Below are positions 1 to 8,766 of a stretch of 64,000 nucleotides of DNA, piece after piece (the stretch's first letter is position 1; the number at the start of each line of letters is the position of its first letter). Position numbers and translations under genes: made by a program. Below the pieces are notes generated by a model, which saw only the letters and a list, made by a program, of their open reading frames with translations, was not told the origin of the DNA and ran no database searches. The DNA is from Chitinophaga eiseniae (GTDB lineage: Bacteria > Bacteroidota > Bacteroidia > Chitinophagales > Chitinophagaceae): the NCBI RefSeq assembly GCF_900167135.1, contig NZ_FUWZ01000001.1, positions 2,218,336-2,282,335 on the forward strand, given 5' to 3'.

Positions 1-2759
1 ATGAAATAGTGGTGGTGGGATACGGCACAGAGAAAAGAGCCACCCTTTCCGGTGCTATTGCCACCGTCGCAGGAAAAGAAATCAAAGACCTGCCCGTAGC
101 GAATCTTTCCAACGCCCTGGCGGGCAGACTGTCGGGCGTGCGTATCACCCAATCCGGTGGTAAACCGGGAATGGCCTCCGCTATCACGATACGCGCGGCC
201 AGCACCTGGAACAACACAGACCCGCTATATGTTATCGACGGCGTGGTGCGTGACAAATTTGCCTTCGACGCGCTGGACCCCAGCGAGGTGGAGAACATTT
301 CCATCTTAAAAGATGGCGCCTCCGCTGCGGTATACGGCTCCCGTGCGGCCAACGGCGTGATCCTCGTCACCACCAGGCAGGGCAGGGAAGGACGGACCGC
401 CATTTCCTACAGCGGCTCCGTCGGTGTGGAAAAACCGATACACATCCCCGAAACACAGAATGCCTACCACCAGGCCATTACTATCAACGACGCCCTGCGC
501 ATCGACAATATACCCACCAGCGATGCCCGGTACTATTCCCCAGATGAACTGGAATACTTTAAAACACATAACTGGAACTGGATAGACGAAGCCTGGAAAA
601 ATCCCGTGACGACGAGGCATTCACTGTCTGTAAGCGGCGGCTCTCCCAAAGTGCGCTATTTTATGAACGGCACCTACTTCTATGCCACCGGCTCGTTCAA
701 TAAGCTGGACTTCCGCAAGAACACGTTGCGCGCAAATGTGGAAGCAGACATCACCAGTAACCTCACGGCTTCATTGAATGTAAGCATGGACGTAAGGAAC
801 GATCAGAAGCCTTACTGGCGGTACGATAATGACGGCGATAATATGGAAGACCTGTACAAAGCTTTCCTGTTCCGTTCCCAGTCAGTACCACCGTATGTCA
901 ACGGTAAACTGAACGGCACCTACGTAGAATGGTCACCCCTGGCGATCACCGAAGGGCAGACAGGCTATAACAAAAAGAAGTTTACCAATTATAACACCAT
1001 CGCTACGCTTCGCTATAAAATACCAGCCATACCCGGCCTCGAGCTGAAAATGATGTTCAATAAATACTCCCGCACCAATTTTGTAAAACAGTTCAGCCTG
1101 CCCTATGAACTGACGGTATTTAAACGCAGCGGCGAACACAATCACATCGTTACCGATGAACCGGAAGGCGTGAAAACGCGCAATGACGGGGAGTTTCTGT
1201 ACGAATCCTACGACAACCAGGAGGCTTACCAGCTGGATGGCTATATCTCCTACAACCGCGCTTTCGGCGCCCATAAACTGAGTGCGTTATTCGTGTACGA
1301 ACAGGCGGAAAGTAATGGCAATAACTTCAACGGCCAGCGAAACAACTTTGTATCGCCGTCTATTGACCAGCTGTTTGCCGGCAGCGCCGCCAGCCAGTTC
1401 GCCAATGGTAACGGCTGGGAAGATGGCCGCGCTTCCTACATCGGCAGACTGAATTATAACTATGCTGACAAATATATCCTCGAGGGCGCTTTCAGGTACG
1501 ATGGCTCGGTGAAATTTTCACCATCGAGACGGTGGGGTTTCTTTCCTTCGTTTTCCGCCGTATGGCGTATTTCGGAAGAACCTTTCTTTAAAGACAACAT
1601 CACGTTCGTCAATGATCTCAAACTAAGGAGTACGATCGCTTTAATCGGTAACGACGCCGTTGGCGGCTGGCAATGGATGCAGCGTTACAATGTGGCCAAC
1701 GGTGCAGTGTTTGGTGGTATCACCAGCGGTATCAAGCCCGGTACATTGTCGAACCCGGATATCACCTGGGAGAAGTCTGTCTCCTGGAACGGTGGCCTGG
1801 ACGCCTACCTGCTGCAAGGTAAGCTGAACTTTTCGGCAGACGTGTTCCGTACGCATACCTACGATATCCTGGGCGCCAGGCAGCAAAGCGTTCCTTCTAC
1901 TTTCGGCGCTACGCTCCCAGCTGAAAATTATGGTGTGATCAACGCCAGCGGCTTTGAGTTGTCAGCGCGGTATAATGGTGCTATTAACAAGGAGTTCAAC
2001 TATTATGCGTCCGCTAATTTCGGATATGCCACCAACGAAGTGAAGGTACAGGACCAGCCGGCCAATCAGCGCGCCTATAAATCCGTGATCGGCTACAATA
2101 TGAATCGTATCTGGGGGTATGAAGCCACCAGTATTATCCGCACACAGGCAGAACTCGACGCCCTGCCCGCGGGGTACACCATTTTCGGACAGAAACCGGA
2201 GCTGGGCATGCTTAACTACCGCGATATCCGCGGAGCAGTAGATGATAAACCCGACGGCAAAATAGATGACAACGATGCACAATACATCGCCAGTTACAGC
2301 AATCCCCCGATCAACTATGGTATCGCCCTGGGAGCCACCTGGAAAGGATTGGGACTTGACCTGGTTTTTCAGGGACTGGCGGGTAGTAAAACCATGCTCG
2401 ATGTGCGTTATGCGCAGGCCAGAACAGAGGAAACCAATTTTGCTTACTGGAACGATCACTGGACACCGGAAAATCCCCATGCCGCATTGCCACGGGTGGC
2501 CAGAAACACCGCCGGTGAGGCCTCTACGTTCTGGCTGCGGAACAGCTCTTTCCTGCGGTTGAAGAATGTAAACCTGTCCTACGACCTGCCGCGGGCATTG
2601 ATGAAAAAATACGGCCTCGCCGGTGTACGGCTCTTCTTCTCCGGCACCAACCTGCTGCTGCTGGAGGATCATGTAAAGGTCAGGGACCCGGAGGCGGCGA
2701 GCCTGCGCTCTTATCCGCTGATGAAAAACTACACCTTCGGCCTGAACATTACTTTATAA
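1..2759 (+). CDS. SusC/RagA-type TonB-dependent outer membrane transporter, 5' partial
   Basis: This is the C-terminal part of a SusC-family TonB-linked porin, which imports oligosaccharides across the outer membrane together with its SusD lid. The reading frame is already open at base 3. The first visible residues give the hallmark EIVVVGYGT that follows the carboxypeptidase-regulatory-like domain. The plug domain follows (LAGRLSGVRI, then DPLYVIDGV, then ISILKDGASAAVYGSRAANGV), then a long beta-barrel. The signal peptide and N-terminal domain lie upstream of the window, so the GTG at base 9 is not the true start. The matching SusD begins 18 bases after the stop, giving the standard susC-susD order. 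The family call is secure. The substrate cannot be read from this protein, but the downstream GH31 gene suggests an alpha-linked or xylose-containing glycan. Confidence 0.96.
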   Translation, partial: EIVVVGYGTEKRATLSGAIATVAGKEIKDLPVANLSNALAGRLSGVRITQSGGKPGMASAITIRAASTWNNTDPLYVIDGVVRDKFAFDALDPSEVENISILKDGASAAVYGSRAANGVILVTTRQGREGRTAISYSGSVGVEKPIHIPETQNAYHQAITINDALRIDNIPTSDARYYSPDELEYFKTHNWNWIDEAWKNPVTTRHSLSVSGGSPKVRYFMNGTYFYATGSFNKLDFRKNTLRANVEADITSNLTASLNVSMDVRNDQKPYWRYDNDGDNMEDLYKAFLFRSQSVPPYVNGKLNGTYVEWSPLAITEGQTGYNKKKFTNYNTIATLRYKIPAIPGLELKMMFNKYSRTNFVKQFSLPYELTVFKRSGEHNHIVTDEPEGVKTRNDGEFLYESYDNQEAYQLDGYISYNRAFGAHKLSALFVYEQAESNGNNFNGQRNNFVSPSIDQLFAGSAASQFANGNGWEDGRASYIGRLNYNYADKYILEGAFRYDGSVKFSPSRRWGFFPSFSAVWRISEEPFFKDNITFVNDLKLRSTIALIGNDAVGGWQWMQRYNVANGAVFGGITSGIKPGTLSNPDITWEKSVSWNGGLDAYLLQGKLNFSADVFRTHTYDILGARQQSVPSTFGATLPAENYGVINASGFELSARYNGAINKEFNYYASANFGYATNEVKVQDQPANQRAYKSVIGYNMNRIWGYEATSIIRTQAELDALPAGYTIFGQKPELGMLNYRDIRGAVDDKPDGKIDDNDAQYIASYSNPPINYGIALGATWKGLGLDLVFQGLAGSKTMLDVRYAQARTEETNFAYWNDHWTPENPHAALPRVARNTAGEASTFWLRNSSFLRLKNVNLSYDLPRALMKKYGLAGVRLFFSGTNLLLLEDHVKVRDPEAASLRSYPLMKNYTFGLNITL

Positions 2760-2777
2760 CGTGAAAAGACAATAGTT

Positions 2778-4460
2778 ATGAAAATCGGATATACTGCTAT
2801 ATGTGCTTTGCTTTTGCTGGCCTGCTTCGCCGGCTGCAGTAAAGTGCTGGACAAAAAAGACCTGGGCGCCGTCAATGAATCGGACATATGGAAAGATGAC
2901 AAGCTGGCCACCGCCTACATCAACAAACTATACGAAGATAATCTCCCCGGCTGGAATACCTCCGATGCTGCTACCTCTGACGAAGCCCCGGGGGGCGATG
3001 CCGTGATGTACGGTCAGTTGACTATCAACTCATTCGATCTCTGGCCTTACGACAATATCAGGAACATCAATATTCTTCTCAAAAATATCGATGGAGGAAC
3101 ACTGCCTGCCGCCACGAGGGACCTTTTAAAAGGACAGGCCTTCTTTTTCAGGGCATGGCGGTATTTCCAGATGGTGAGACTATATGGCGGGGTGCCGCTC
3201 ATCCTGGAACCGCAGCAGGTGACAGATAACCTCGCAGTAGCACGGACGAAAACATCGGCCTGTATAGGCCAGATGGTAGCGGACCTGGACAACGCCGCCA
3301 AATTGCTGCCACCTTCGTGGACGGGCAACGACGCCGGCAGGATCACCAAAGGCGCTGCGCTGGCCCTGAAAGGCAGGATACTGCTGTACTACGCCAGCCC
3401 GCAGTTTAATCCTGCCAACGACCCGGCCAGATGGCAAAAGGCCTATGACGCCAACAAAGCAGCCAAAGAGACACTGGAAGCCGCAGGCATCGGATTGTAC
3501 GATAAGTTCGCCGGCATATGGCTGGACGAAATGAACAAAGAAGTGGTTTTTGTAAACCGGTATTCCTACCCCGACAAGGTGAACGACTGGAACGCCGCCA
3601 CCCGCCCGCTGAGCGAAGCACAGAATAGCACAGGGGCCAATCACCCTACGCTGGAAATGGTGAATGCTTTTCCCATGAAAAACGGCCTGCCCGTCACCGA
3701 CCCGGCGGCCGGTTACGACGCGGTACATTACTGGCGGAACAGGGACCCGCGCTTTGCAGCCACCATCGCGTATAACGGGTGCCCCTGGGAACTGAGCGGA
3801 AAAGCAGGAAGAAGGCAATGGAACTATGTAGGGGCAGAAACACAATTCCTTTCGGAAACAGGGTTTTACTGCAAGAAAGCAGTAGATGTCAGCTATTCGA
3901 AATTCTTTACCTATAATAGCAGTACGGATTGGGTGGAAATACGTTTCGCCGAAGTGTTGATGAACCTGGCAGAGTGTGCCAACGAGACGGGCAAAACCGG
4001 CGAAGCCTATGAAATACTGAAACTCATCAGGAAACGTGCCGGCATAGAAGCCGGTGGCGATAACCTGTACGGCCTGAAGAACGGAATGACGACCATATCC
4101 ATGCGGGATGCTGTCCGGCTGGAAAGAAAAATAGAGTTTGCCTATGAAGGAAAACGTTACTGGGACCTCAGAAGATGGAAACTGTTTGAACAGGAAATGA
4201 ATGGTAAAGTAAGGCATGGCCTCGTCATCAGCTTATTGATCCCTCAGAGTGAATTTAACAGGATACAGGATACCGTTAACCTTGACCGGAACTACAGCCG
4301 GTATTTTAAAGACTCCCTGGTAGCGGTAGATAAAGTGTTTAAAATCGATTTTAAGTCCAGCTACTATTTTTATCCTATCAACACCAAACACCTGGAGTTG
4401 AATGGCAATCTTAAACAAACAAACGGATGGGATGGAGGTGCTTTTGATCCCCTGCAATAA
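2778..4460 (+). CDS. SusD/RagB family glycan-binding outer membrane lipoprotein
   Basis: This 560-aa surface lipoprotein is the partner of the preceding SusC and would bind the glycan over the transporter pore. It has a short lipoprotein signal peptide ending in CFAGC, with Cys20 as lipidation site. The TPR-rich SusD fold is indicated by the segment around residues 110-135 (KGQAFFFRAWRYF) and the C-terminal family motif RYWDLRRWK near residue 459. The length is normal for the family. The ATG at 2778 is preceded by a short GTG-containing spacer similar to that before the second SusD gene in this window, which supports this start. It overlaps no neighbour if the GH31 gene starts at 4465. Substrate specificity is unknown. 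Confidence 0.95.
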   Translation: MKIGYTAICALLLLACFAGCSKVLDKKDLGAVNESDIWKDDKLATAYINKLYEDNLPGWNTSDAATSDEAPGGDAVMYGQLTINSFDLWPYDNIRNINILLKNIDGGTLPAATRDLLKGQAFFFRAWRYFQMVRLYGGVPLILEPQQVTDNLAVARTKTSACIGQMVADLDNAAKLLPPSWTGNDAGRITKGAALALKGRILLYYASPQFNPANDPARWQKAYDANKAAKETLEAAGIGLYDKFAGIWLDEMNKEVVFVNRYSYPDKVNDWNAATRPLSEAQNSTGANHPTLEMVNAFPMKNGLPVTDPAAGYDAVHYWRNRDPRFAATIAYNGCPWELSGKAGRRQWNYVGAETQFLSETGFYCKKAVDVSYSKFFTYNSSTDWVEIRFAEVLMNLAECANETGKTGEAYEILKLIRKRAGIEAGGDNLYGLKNGMTTISMRDAVRLERKIEFAYEGKRYWDLRRWKLFEQEMNGKVRHGLVISLLIPQSEFNRIQDTVNLDRNYSRYFKDSLVAVDKVFKIDFKSSYYFYPINTKHLELNGNLKQTNGWDGGAFDPLQ

Positions 4461-4464
4461 TTTT

Positions 4465-6630
4465 ATGAAGATGAAATGGTATTTTTTTCTGGTCTGTATA
4501 TTTTCCGGCCTTTATACGCAAGCGCAATCTGTTCCCCTGCAATGGGACCAGGTAGCGCCGGGCGTCTGGAAAGCGACCGTAGGACAGCCCGACAAGGTGG
4601 ATTTACTGGCAACAGCGGGCGGCAGCCCCCGGAAGGAGGCATTGCAAAAACTGGGAGAAGCGTCATTCCCGCTTCCGCAGGCAGATTGCCACGCTGAAGT
4701 AAAAGAAGGCAAGGTATATCTCCGCTTTCCCCTGCAGGAAGAAGAACAGTTGTATGGACTGGGGCTTCAATTTAAAACGGTGAACCGCAGAGGGCAGATA
4801 TTGAACCTGCATATGGACCACTACCAGGGCCGGGACGATGGCCGTTCACATGCGCCTGTTCCTTTTTATGTTTCCAGCAATGGTTACGGTGTGCTGATCA
4901 ACAGCGCCCGTTATATTACCGTATACGCGGGCACCGGTGTGCGGGTAAACACGCAGCATCCGCCAAAGGTATATGACCGTAATACGGACCCCGACTGGAG
5001 CGCGCAGCCTTACTCCGACGCTGTGGAAATGCTGGTACCGGCGGCCGGCACCGAGATCTATGTGTTTGCCGGCAAAAACTCCATGGAGGTGGTACAGCGG
5101 TATAACCTGTTCAACGGCGGCGGCGCACTCCCTCCCAAATGGGGCCTGGGCTTTACGCACCGTATGCCTACGCTGTCAACCGCTGAACAGGTAAAAGCAG
5201 AAGCCGCTGCCTTCAACGAACATGGTTTTCCGTTGGATTTTATAGGGCTGGAGCCCGGCTGGCAAACAAAATCCTATCCCTGCACTTTTGAATGGGACAA
5301 GTCAAGGTTCCCCGATCCTGCGGGGTTTGTAAAAGAAATGCAGGCTAAAGGCATCCGGCTCAACCTATGGCTGAACCCTTATTTATCTCCGGCATCCCCG
5401 CTGTATAGCGCCGCGAAGCCGTTGTCGGGCTCCCACACGGTATGGAATGGACTGGTACCGGATTTTACCTTGCCGCAGGCGCAGCAGCTGTATAAAAATC
5501 TCTTCAAAGCACAGCACGTGGATATGGGCGTCTCCGGGTACAAAATCGATGAAGTGGATGGGGTGGACGGCTGGTTATGGCCGGATGTGGCCACTTTCCC
5601 GTCGGGAATAACCGCAGAACAAATGCGGCAGGTGTACGGCGTGATGATGCAGCGGCTCACCACGGAGTGGTTCAGGGAGAAAGGGGTACGGACCTACGGA
5701 CTGGTACGTGCTTCCAACGCCGGGGCCTCCTCTTTCCCCTATGTGATCTACAACGACTATTACAATCATCGTGATTTTATTACGGCTTTGTGTAACAGCA
5801 GTTTTATCGGTGTACTATGGACTCCGGAAGTAAGGGCGTCCAAAACCGCAGAGGAATGGCTCAGACGTATGCAGTCTGCCTGCTTTTCGCCGATGGCCAT
5901 GCTCAATGCCTGGGCAGATGGGACCAAACCCTGGAGTTTTCCGGAAGTGGAGCAACAGGTAAAGGATGTGGCGTTATTGAGAATGCAGTTGTTTCCCTAC
6001 CTCTATACTGTTTTCTCCCAATACTACCTGGAAGGGAAGCCGCCGGTGAGAGCGATGAACCTCGTGGAAGGCTTCTCGTTTCAGCATCAATCCCAACAAA
6101 CAGCGCTGGACGCCACTGACAATCCTTACCGGATGGCCCTGCGGGAAGATGTGAAAGACCAGTTCATGCTGGGCGACGATCTGTTGGTGGCGCCTATGTT
6201 CACAGGTCAGACCACCCGGAAAGTAATACTGCCGCAAGGTAAGTGGTATGACTTCTACACCGGCGCTTATGCAGGGAACGGCAATATCATCGACGCAACA
6301 CCGGGACTGGATAAGATACCGTTGTATGTAAGAGACGGAGGCATTATTCCGATGATACCACCGGTAACACACACACCGGCGCCTGACGAGCAGCTTCCGC
6401 TGGAGGTCCGTCATTATGGCGAGGCGGAAAGCACTGCATTGCTGTATGATGATGACGGACAATCCTATGGTTACCAACAAGGAAAGTATATGCAATACCG
6501 GCTTTCTGCCAAAAAGGATAAACGTCAACAGTGGCAGGGAAAGGTGGTGATAGACAACAAGCAGGGACTGAAGATGGCCTATAAGGATATTAAATGGCGG
6601 TTTATGCTGCCTCAAAACCCGGTCAGATAA
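4465..6630 (+). CDS. Exported glycoside hydrolase family 31 enzyme
   Basis: This 721-aa retaining alpha-glycosidase (alpha-glucosidase, alpha-xylosidase or related) is the last gene of the first utilisation locus. The ATG at 4465 was chosen because it gives a clean Sec signal peptide ending in YTQAQS. The in-frame ATG at 4402 would overlap susD and add 21 non-signal residues. An N-terminal mutarotase-like beta-sandwich is followed from about residue 224 (PKWGLGFTHR) by the TIM barrel and from about residue 560 by beta-sandwich domains. The nucleophile is probably Asp362 in YKIDEVDG. The acid/base is probably Asp431 in a YND context, where many GH31 enzymes have a GD motif followed by a Trp loop. 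That divergence makes the substrate uncertain. The product is probably periplasmic or surface-exposed and would act on oligomers imported or bound by the adjacent SusCD. Confidence 0.92.
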   Translation: MKMKWYFFLVCIFSGLYTQAQSVPLQWDQVAPGVWKATVGQPDKVDLLATAGGSPRKEALQKLGEASFPLPQADCHAEVKEGKVYLRFPLQEEEQLYGLGLQFKTVNRRGQILNLHMDHYQGRDDGRSHAPVPFYVSSNGYGVLINSARYITVYAGTGVRVNTQHPPKVYDRNTDPDWSAQPYSDAVEMLVPAAGTEIYVFAGKNSMEVVQRYNLFNGGGALPPKWGLGFTHRMPTLSTAEQVKAEAAAFNEHGFPLDFIGLEPGWQTKSYPCTFEWDKSRFPDPAGFVKEMQAKGIRLNLWLNPYLSPASPLYSAAKPLSGSHTVWNGLVPDFTLPQAQQLYKNLFKAQHVDMGVSGYKIDEVDGVDGWLWPDVATFPSGITAEQMRQVYGVMMQRLTTEWFREKGVRTYGLVRASNAGASSFPYVIYNDYYNHRDFITALCNSSFIGVLWTPEVRASKTAEEWLRRMQSACFSPMAMLNAWADGTKPWSFPEVEQQVKDVALLRMQLFPYLYTVFSQYYLEGKPPVRAMNLVEGFSFQHQSQQTALDATDNPYRMALREDVKDQFMLGDDLLVAPMFTGQTTRKVILPQGKWYDFYTGAYAGNGNIIDATPGLDKIPLYVRDGGIIPMIPPVTHTPAPDEQLPLEVRHYGEAESTALLYDDDGQSYGYQQGKYMQYRLSAKKDKRQQWQGKVVIDNKQGLKMAYKDIKWRFMLPQNPVR

Positions 6631-6658
6631 CGCCGCTCCGGCTTTAAAGATAATCAAA

Positions 6659-6692
6659 AGCAGACCTGTGCGCTATGCGGCACAGGTCTGCT
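6659..6692. terminator. Stem-loop after the GH31 gene
   Basis: A perfect 13-bp inverted repeat (AGCAGACCTGTGC and its complement) with an 8-nt loop lies 28 bases after the GH31 stop. It lacks a clear T-run directly after the stem, so termination strength is uncertain. Its position fits the end of the first susCD operon. Confidence 0.6.
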
Positions 6693-6854
6693 GCGCTTTG
6701 GGACTTAAACCAGGTTGAGCCATTTAAAAAAGAGCCGGAAATATTAATGAACGTTATGTTAGGAAACCGAATATTTTTACTAAATTACAGCACTCAAAGT
6801 AACCGTGTACACGTTTGACCATTTTTTTACTTCACCCTCTCAAATACCATCACT

Positions 6855-7913
6855 ATGGAATCCAAAACCTCCAAAACCGCAGCCCAATCCAACAACGGAG
6901 GGCAACCCGCAGACGCAAAAGTAGCCGTACAACTTTGCTCCCTGGCGCTTGACCTGAATATTGTCAATGACATTGGCAAACTCATGCCCGGCTGGCAGGT
7001 GGTCTGGAAAGGTAAACCTACTATTGACGATAACTACGCATTTATTGCGTTTAATGCTTCCGAAAAAAAGTATGCCCTGATCATCCGTGGGTCCGTTTTC
7101 GACGGTTTTAAAAGCTGGGACACCTTCGCCAACTGGGTGTTGGAAGACCTGAATGCGATCGTTATGTTAAGCTGGCCTTATGCGCCCACTACCCAAAAGC
7201 CCCTTATTGCTGCAGGCGCTTATATCGCCTTCACAAATCTGCTCTTTATGGAAGATTCGATGGGTTCCGGTAAAAGTATTGGCGAATATCTCCTAACGCA
7301 CGCGATCGAAGCCGGCAATAGCCTGATCATTGCGGGGCATAGCCTTGGCGGAAATATAGCCAATGTATTTGCTTCCTATTTTGTACAGATGCTGTTAGAC
7401 AGAAAACTGTCTGTTTCCAAGGTTTCCCTTGTTACTTTTGCTGCGCCGGCTTCCGGAAATGGCGATTTTGCACTGGACCTGGACAACAAACTGACGACAG
7501 CATGGCACTACGAGAATCAAAATGATATGGTGCCGAAATTTCCTTGTGTCGCCGGTCTTATTTATACCAGCAATACGTTTGCCCCTAAAACGCCGAATGC
7601 GAACCTGATTACGGTGACCTTTAATCCCAAAACAATTACCCTCAACGGCCCGAATCTTACGCTGCATGATGCCTATATGGCGATGGCGGGCATATTCGCA
7701 AAAAATAACTACATGCAGCCCATAAAAAATAATTACATCACCTTTCCGACGGAACTGAACCCTAATCTTACCGAGAACAGTATCACAGACTGGCTCGGCC
7801 AGGTAGGTCCCCAGCATCAACTTAATTATTATGCGGATTTTCTGGGCGTAGCGCTGCCGGTACCAGTAGCTAAACCAGCCACGGCAGCCGCAGCTGCTGC
7901 GGCTCTTGCTTAA
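6855..7913 (+). CDS. Class-3 lipase-like alpha/beta hydrolase
   Basis: This 352-aa protein resembles fungal-type (class 3) lipases, which hydrolyse acyl esters. The nucleophile elbow is IAGHSLGG with Ser163. The other likely triad members are Asp224 (NDMVPKFP, the class-3 pattern around the acidic residue) and His271 (LHDAYMA). No signal peptide or membrane segment is visible at the N-terminus, which is hydrophilic (residues 1-25), so the protein is probably cytosolic or leaves by a non-Sec route. The C-terminus is an odd low-complexity Pro/Ala tail ending in seven alanines and LA. It stands alone between two hairpins. Its substrate is unknown, and phospholipase, lipase or esterase are all possible. 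The fold and triad are well supported. Confidence 0.85.
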   Translation: MESKTSKTAAQSNNGGQPADAKVAVQLCSLALDLNIVNDIGKLMPGWQVVWKGKPTIDDNYAFIAFNASEKKYALIIRGSVFDGFKSWDTFANWVLEDLNAIVMLSWPYAPTTQKPLIAAGAYIAFTNLLFMEDSMGSGKSIGEYLLTHAIEAGNSLIIAGHSLGGNIANVFASYFVQMLLDRKLSVSKVSLVTFAAPASGNGDFALDLDNKLTTAWHYENQNDMVPKFPCVAGLIYTSNTFAPKTPNANLITVTFNPKTITLNGPNLTLHDAYMAMAGIFAKNNYMQPIKNNYITFPTELNPNLTENSITDWLGQVGPQHQLNYYADFLGVALPVPVAKPATAAAAAAALA

Positions 7914-7944
7914 ACAGACCATAATAACATATCAGAATAAAAAG

Positions 7945-7986
7945 CGAGGCTGTCCCTAAGTAATTAAATTACTTAGGGCGGCCTCG
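7945..7986. terminator. Probable bidirectional terminator after the lipase gene
   Basis: A long inverted repeat lies 31 bases after the lipase stop. Its outer arms are CGAGGC/GCCTCG and its inner arms CCCTAAGTAATT and complement, separated by a small internal mismatch. It is flanked by an A-rich run on the left and TTT on the right, as expected of a terminator able to work in both directions. Confidence 0.75.
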
Positions 7987-8428
7987 TTTCAGGTAATGCT
8001 ACAGGGCATCAATGAAATGGCCGCAGGAAACAATTCTCTGCTTCGGAAATGTCCTACAACCCCATTGCACCGTAGCTTTTCGGGAATGTTAACATCGGTG
8101 AACAAGTGGTTAACTTCTAACTATATTGCTTGTACGGGATCATGTAATATTGCAGCGTATTATAAAAAAATAAACCGCTGAATATGGTTGTACCATTGTC
8201 AATCATATTTCAAAAACAATGACGCTCAAAATAATCATGAATAACGGAAACCGCTCTTCACAAAGCGCATAGCATCTTTCAGGAACCTATAAAGGAGTAT
8301 GTTTTACATAGTCGGCGTCAGCCGGGTGGTGGTCCTGTGCCATATCATTAACAGCATCATTTGCATTGTCGGTACATGTTATCGGGATGAAGGATTTTTT
8401 TATCTATTATTTAAACAGCAAAGCAAAA
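7987..8428. other. Intergenic region upstream of the RiPP precursor
   Basis: About 440 bases without a convincing gene. A 61-codon open frame at 7996-8181 has no recognisable features and I do not call it. The region must contain the promoter for the precursor peptide gene, but I cannot point to a clear Bacteroidota -33/-7 pair. The in-frame GTG at 8366 would add 21 residues that do not look like a RiPP leader. Confidence 0.5.
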
Positions 8429-8671
8429 ATGAAAAAACGAACATTCAGAAAACTGAACTTGCGTAAAACGGAAATTGCCAGTCTGAGTCCTGAGGGACTG
8501 AAGAATGTGTGGGGTGGTGCCGGTACGGGTCCTGTTGGTCCTCCTACCGGTGGTAGTTATACTGCCGTCCCCGGAGCCCCGGTGCCTTCGCCTGGATCTC
8601 CCTGTGTGAACACCTACGCATATCCCTGTCAGATCACCAACGGTAACGTTGGCCCTTGTTGCCCCATTTGA
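8429..8671 (+). CDS. Proline-rich GG-leader RiPP precursor peptide
   Basis: This 80-aa peptide has the layout of Bacteroidota ribosomally made, modified peptide precursors. It has a 30-residue leader (KKRTFRKLNLRK, then EIASLSPEGLKNVWGG) ending in a double-glycine cleavage site, followed by a 50-residue core. The ATG at 8429 was chosen because leaders of this type begin MKK and continue into LNLxK. The core is unusual: 11 of 50 residues are proline, it opens with collagen-like GPVGPP, and it has four Cys, two of them adjacent near the end (CCPI). No lanthionine synthetase lies nearby. The next gene encodes a prolyl 4-hydroxylase with a C39-like domain, so hydroxylation of the core prolines is the obvious hypothesis. 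The precursor type is supported by sequence; the modification is inferred. Confidence 0.78.
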   Translation: MKKRTFRKLNLRKTEIASLSPEGLKNVWGGAGTGPVGPPTGGSYTAVPGAPVPSPGSPCVNTYAYPCQITNGNVGPCCPI

Positions 8672-8697
8672 TTAACAACCATTGCCTTAACCGAACA

Positions 8698-8728
8698 TCA
8701 GGTAACACCCCTCAAAGGTGTTGCCTGA
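8698..8728 (+). terminator. Attenuator-like hairpin between precursor and hydroxylase genes
   Basis: A 12-bp stem (TCAGGTAACACC against GGTGTTGCCTGA, one G-U pair) with a 7-nt loop lies 26 bases after the precursor stop and 38 bases before the hydroxylase start. There is no strong T-run after it. Such hairpins often let a precursor peptide be made in excess over its modifying enzyme by partial termination or 3'-end protection. Confidence 0.6.
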
Positions 8729-8766
8729 TACTTCACTACGATGATTAAACCACTGAAATAGTATTT

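Noticed and set aside
1962..2672. 236-aa minus-strand open frame inside the first SusC gene
   Set aside because: It lies opposite a clear SusC barrel and has no family features. GC-rich coding DNA of this kind often leaves long antisense frames.
3180..4217. 345-aa minus-strand open frame opposite the first SusD gene
   Set aside because: Antisense shadow of a certain SusD gene, with no domain or signal.
4402..4464. Upstream start for the GH31 gene
   Set aside because: It overlaps the SusD gene and places 21 polar residues before an otherwise perfect signal peptide.
7996..8181. 61-aa plus-strand open frame after the lipase
   Set aside because: No recognisable features, no conserved motif, and it begins just after a terminator with no promoter in view.
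8366..8428. Longer form of the RiPP precursor from 8366
   Set aside because: It begins with GTG and adds a non-leader sequence, while the inner MKK start fits the leader family.
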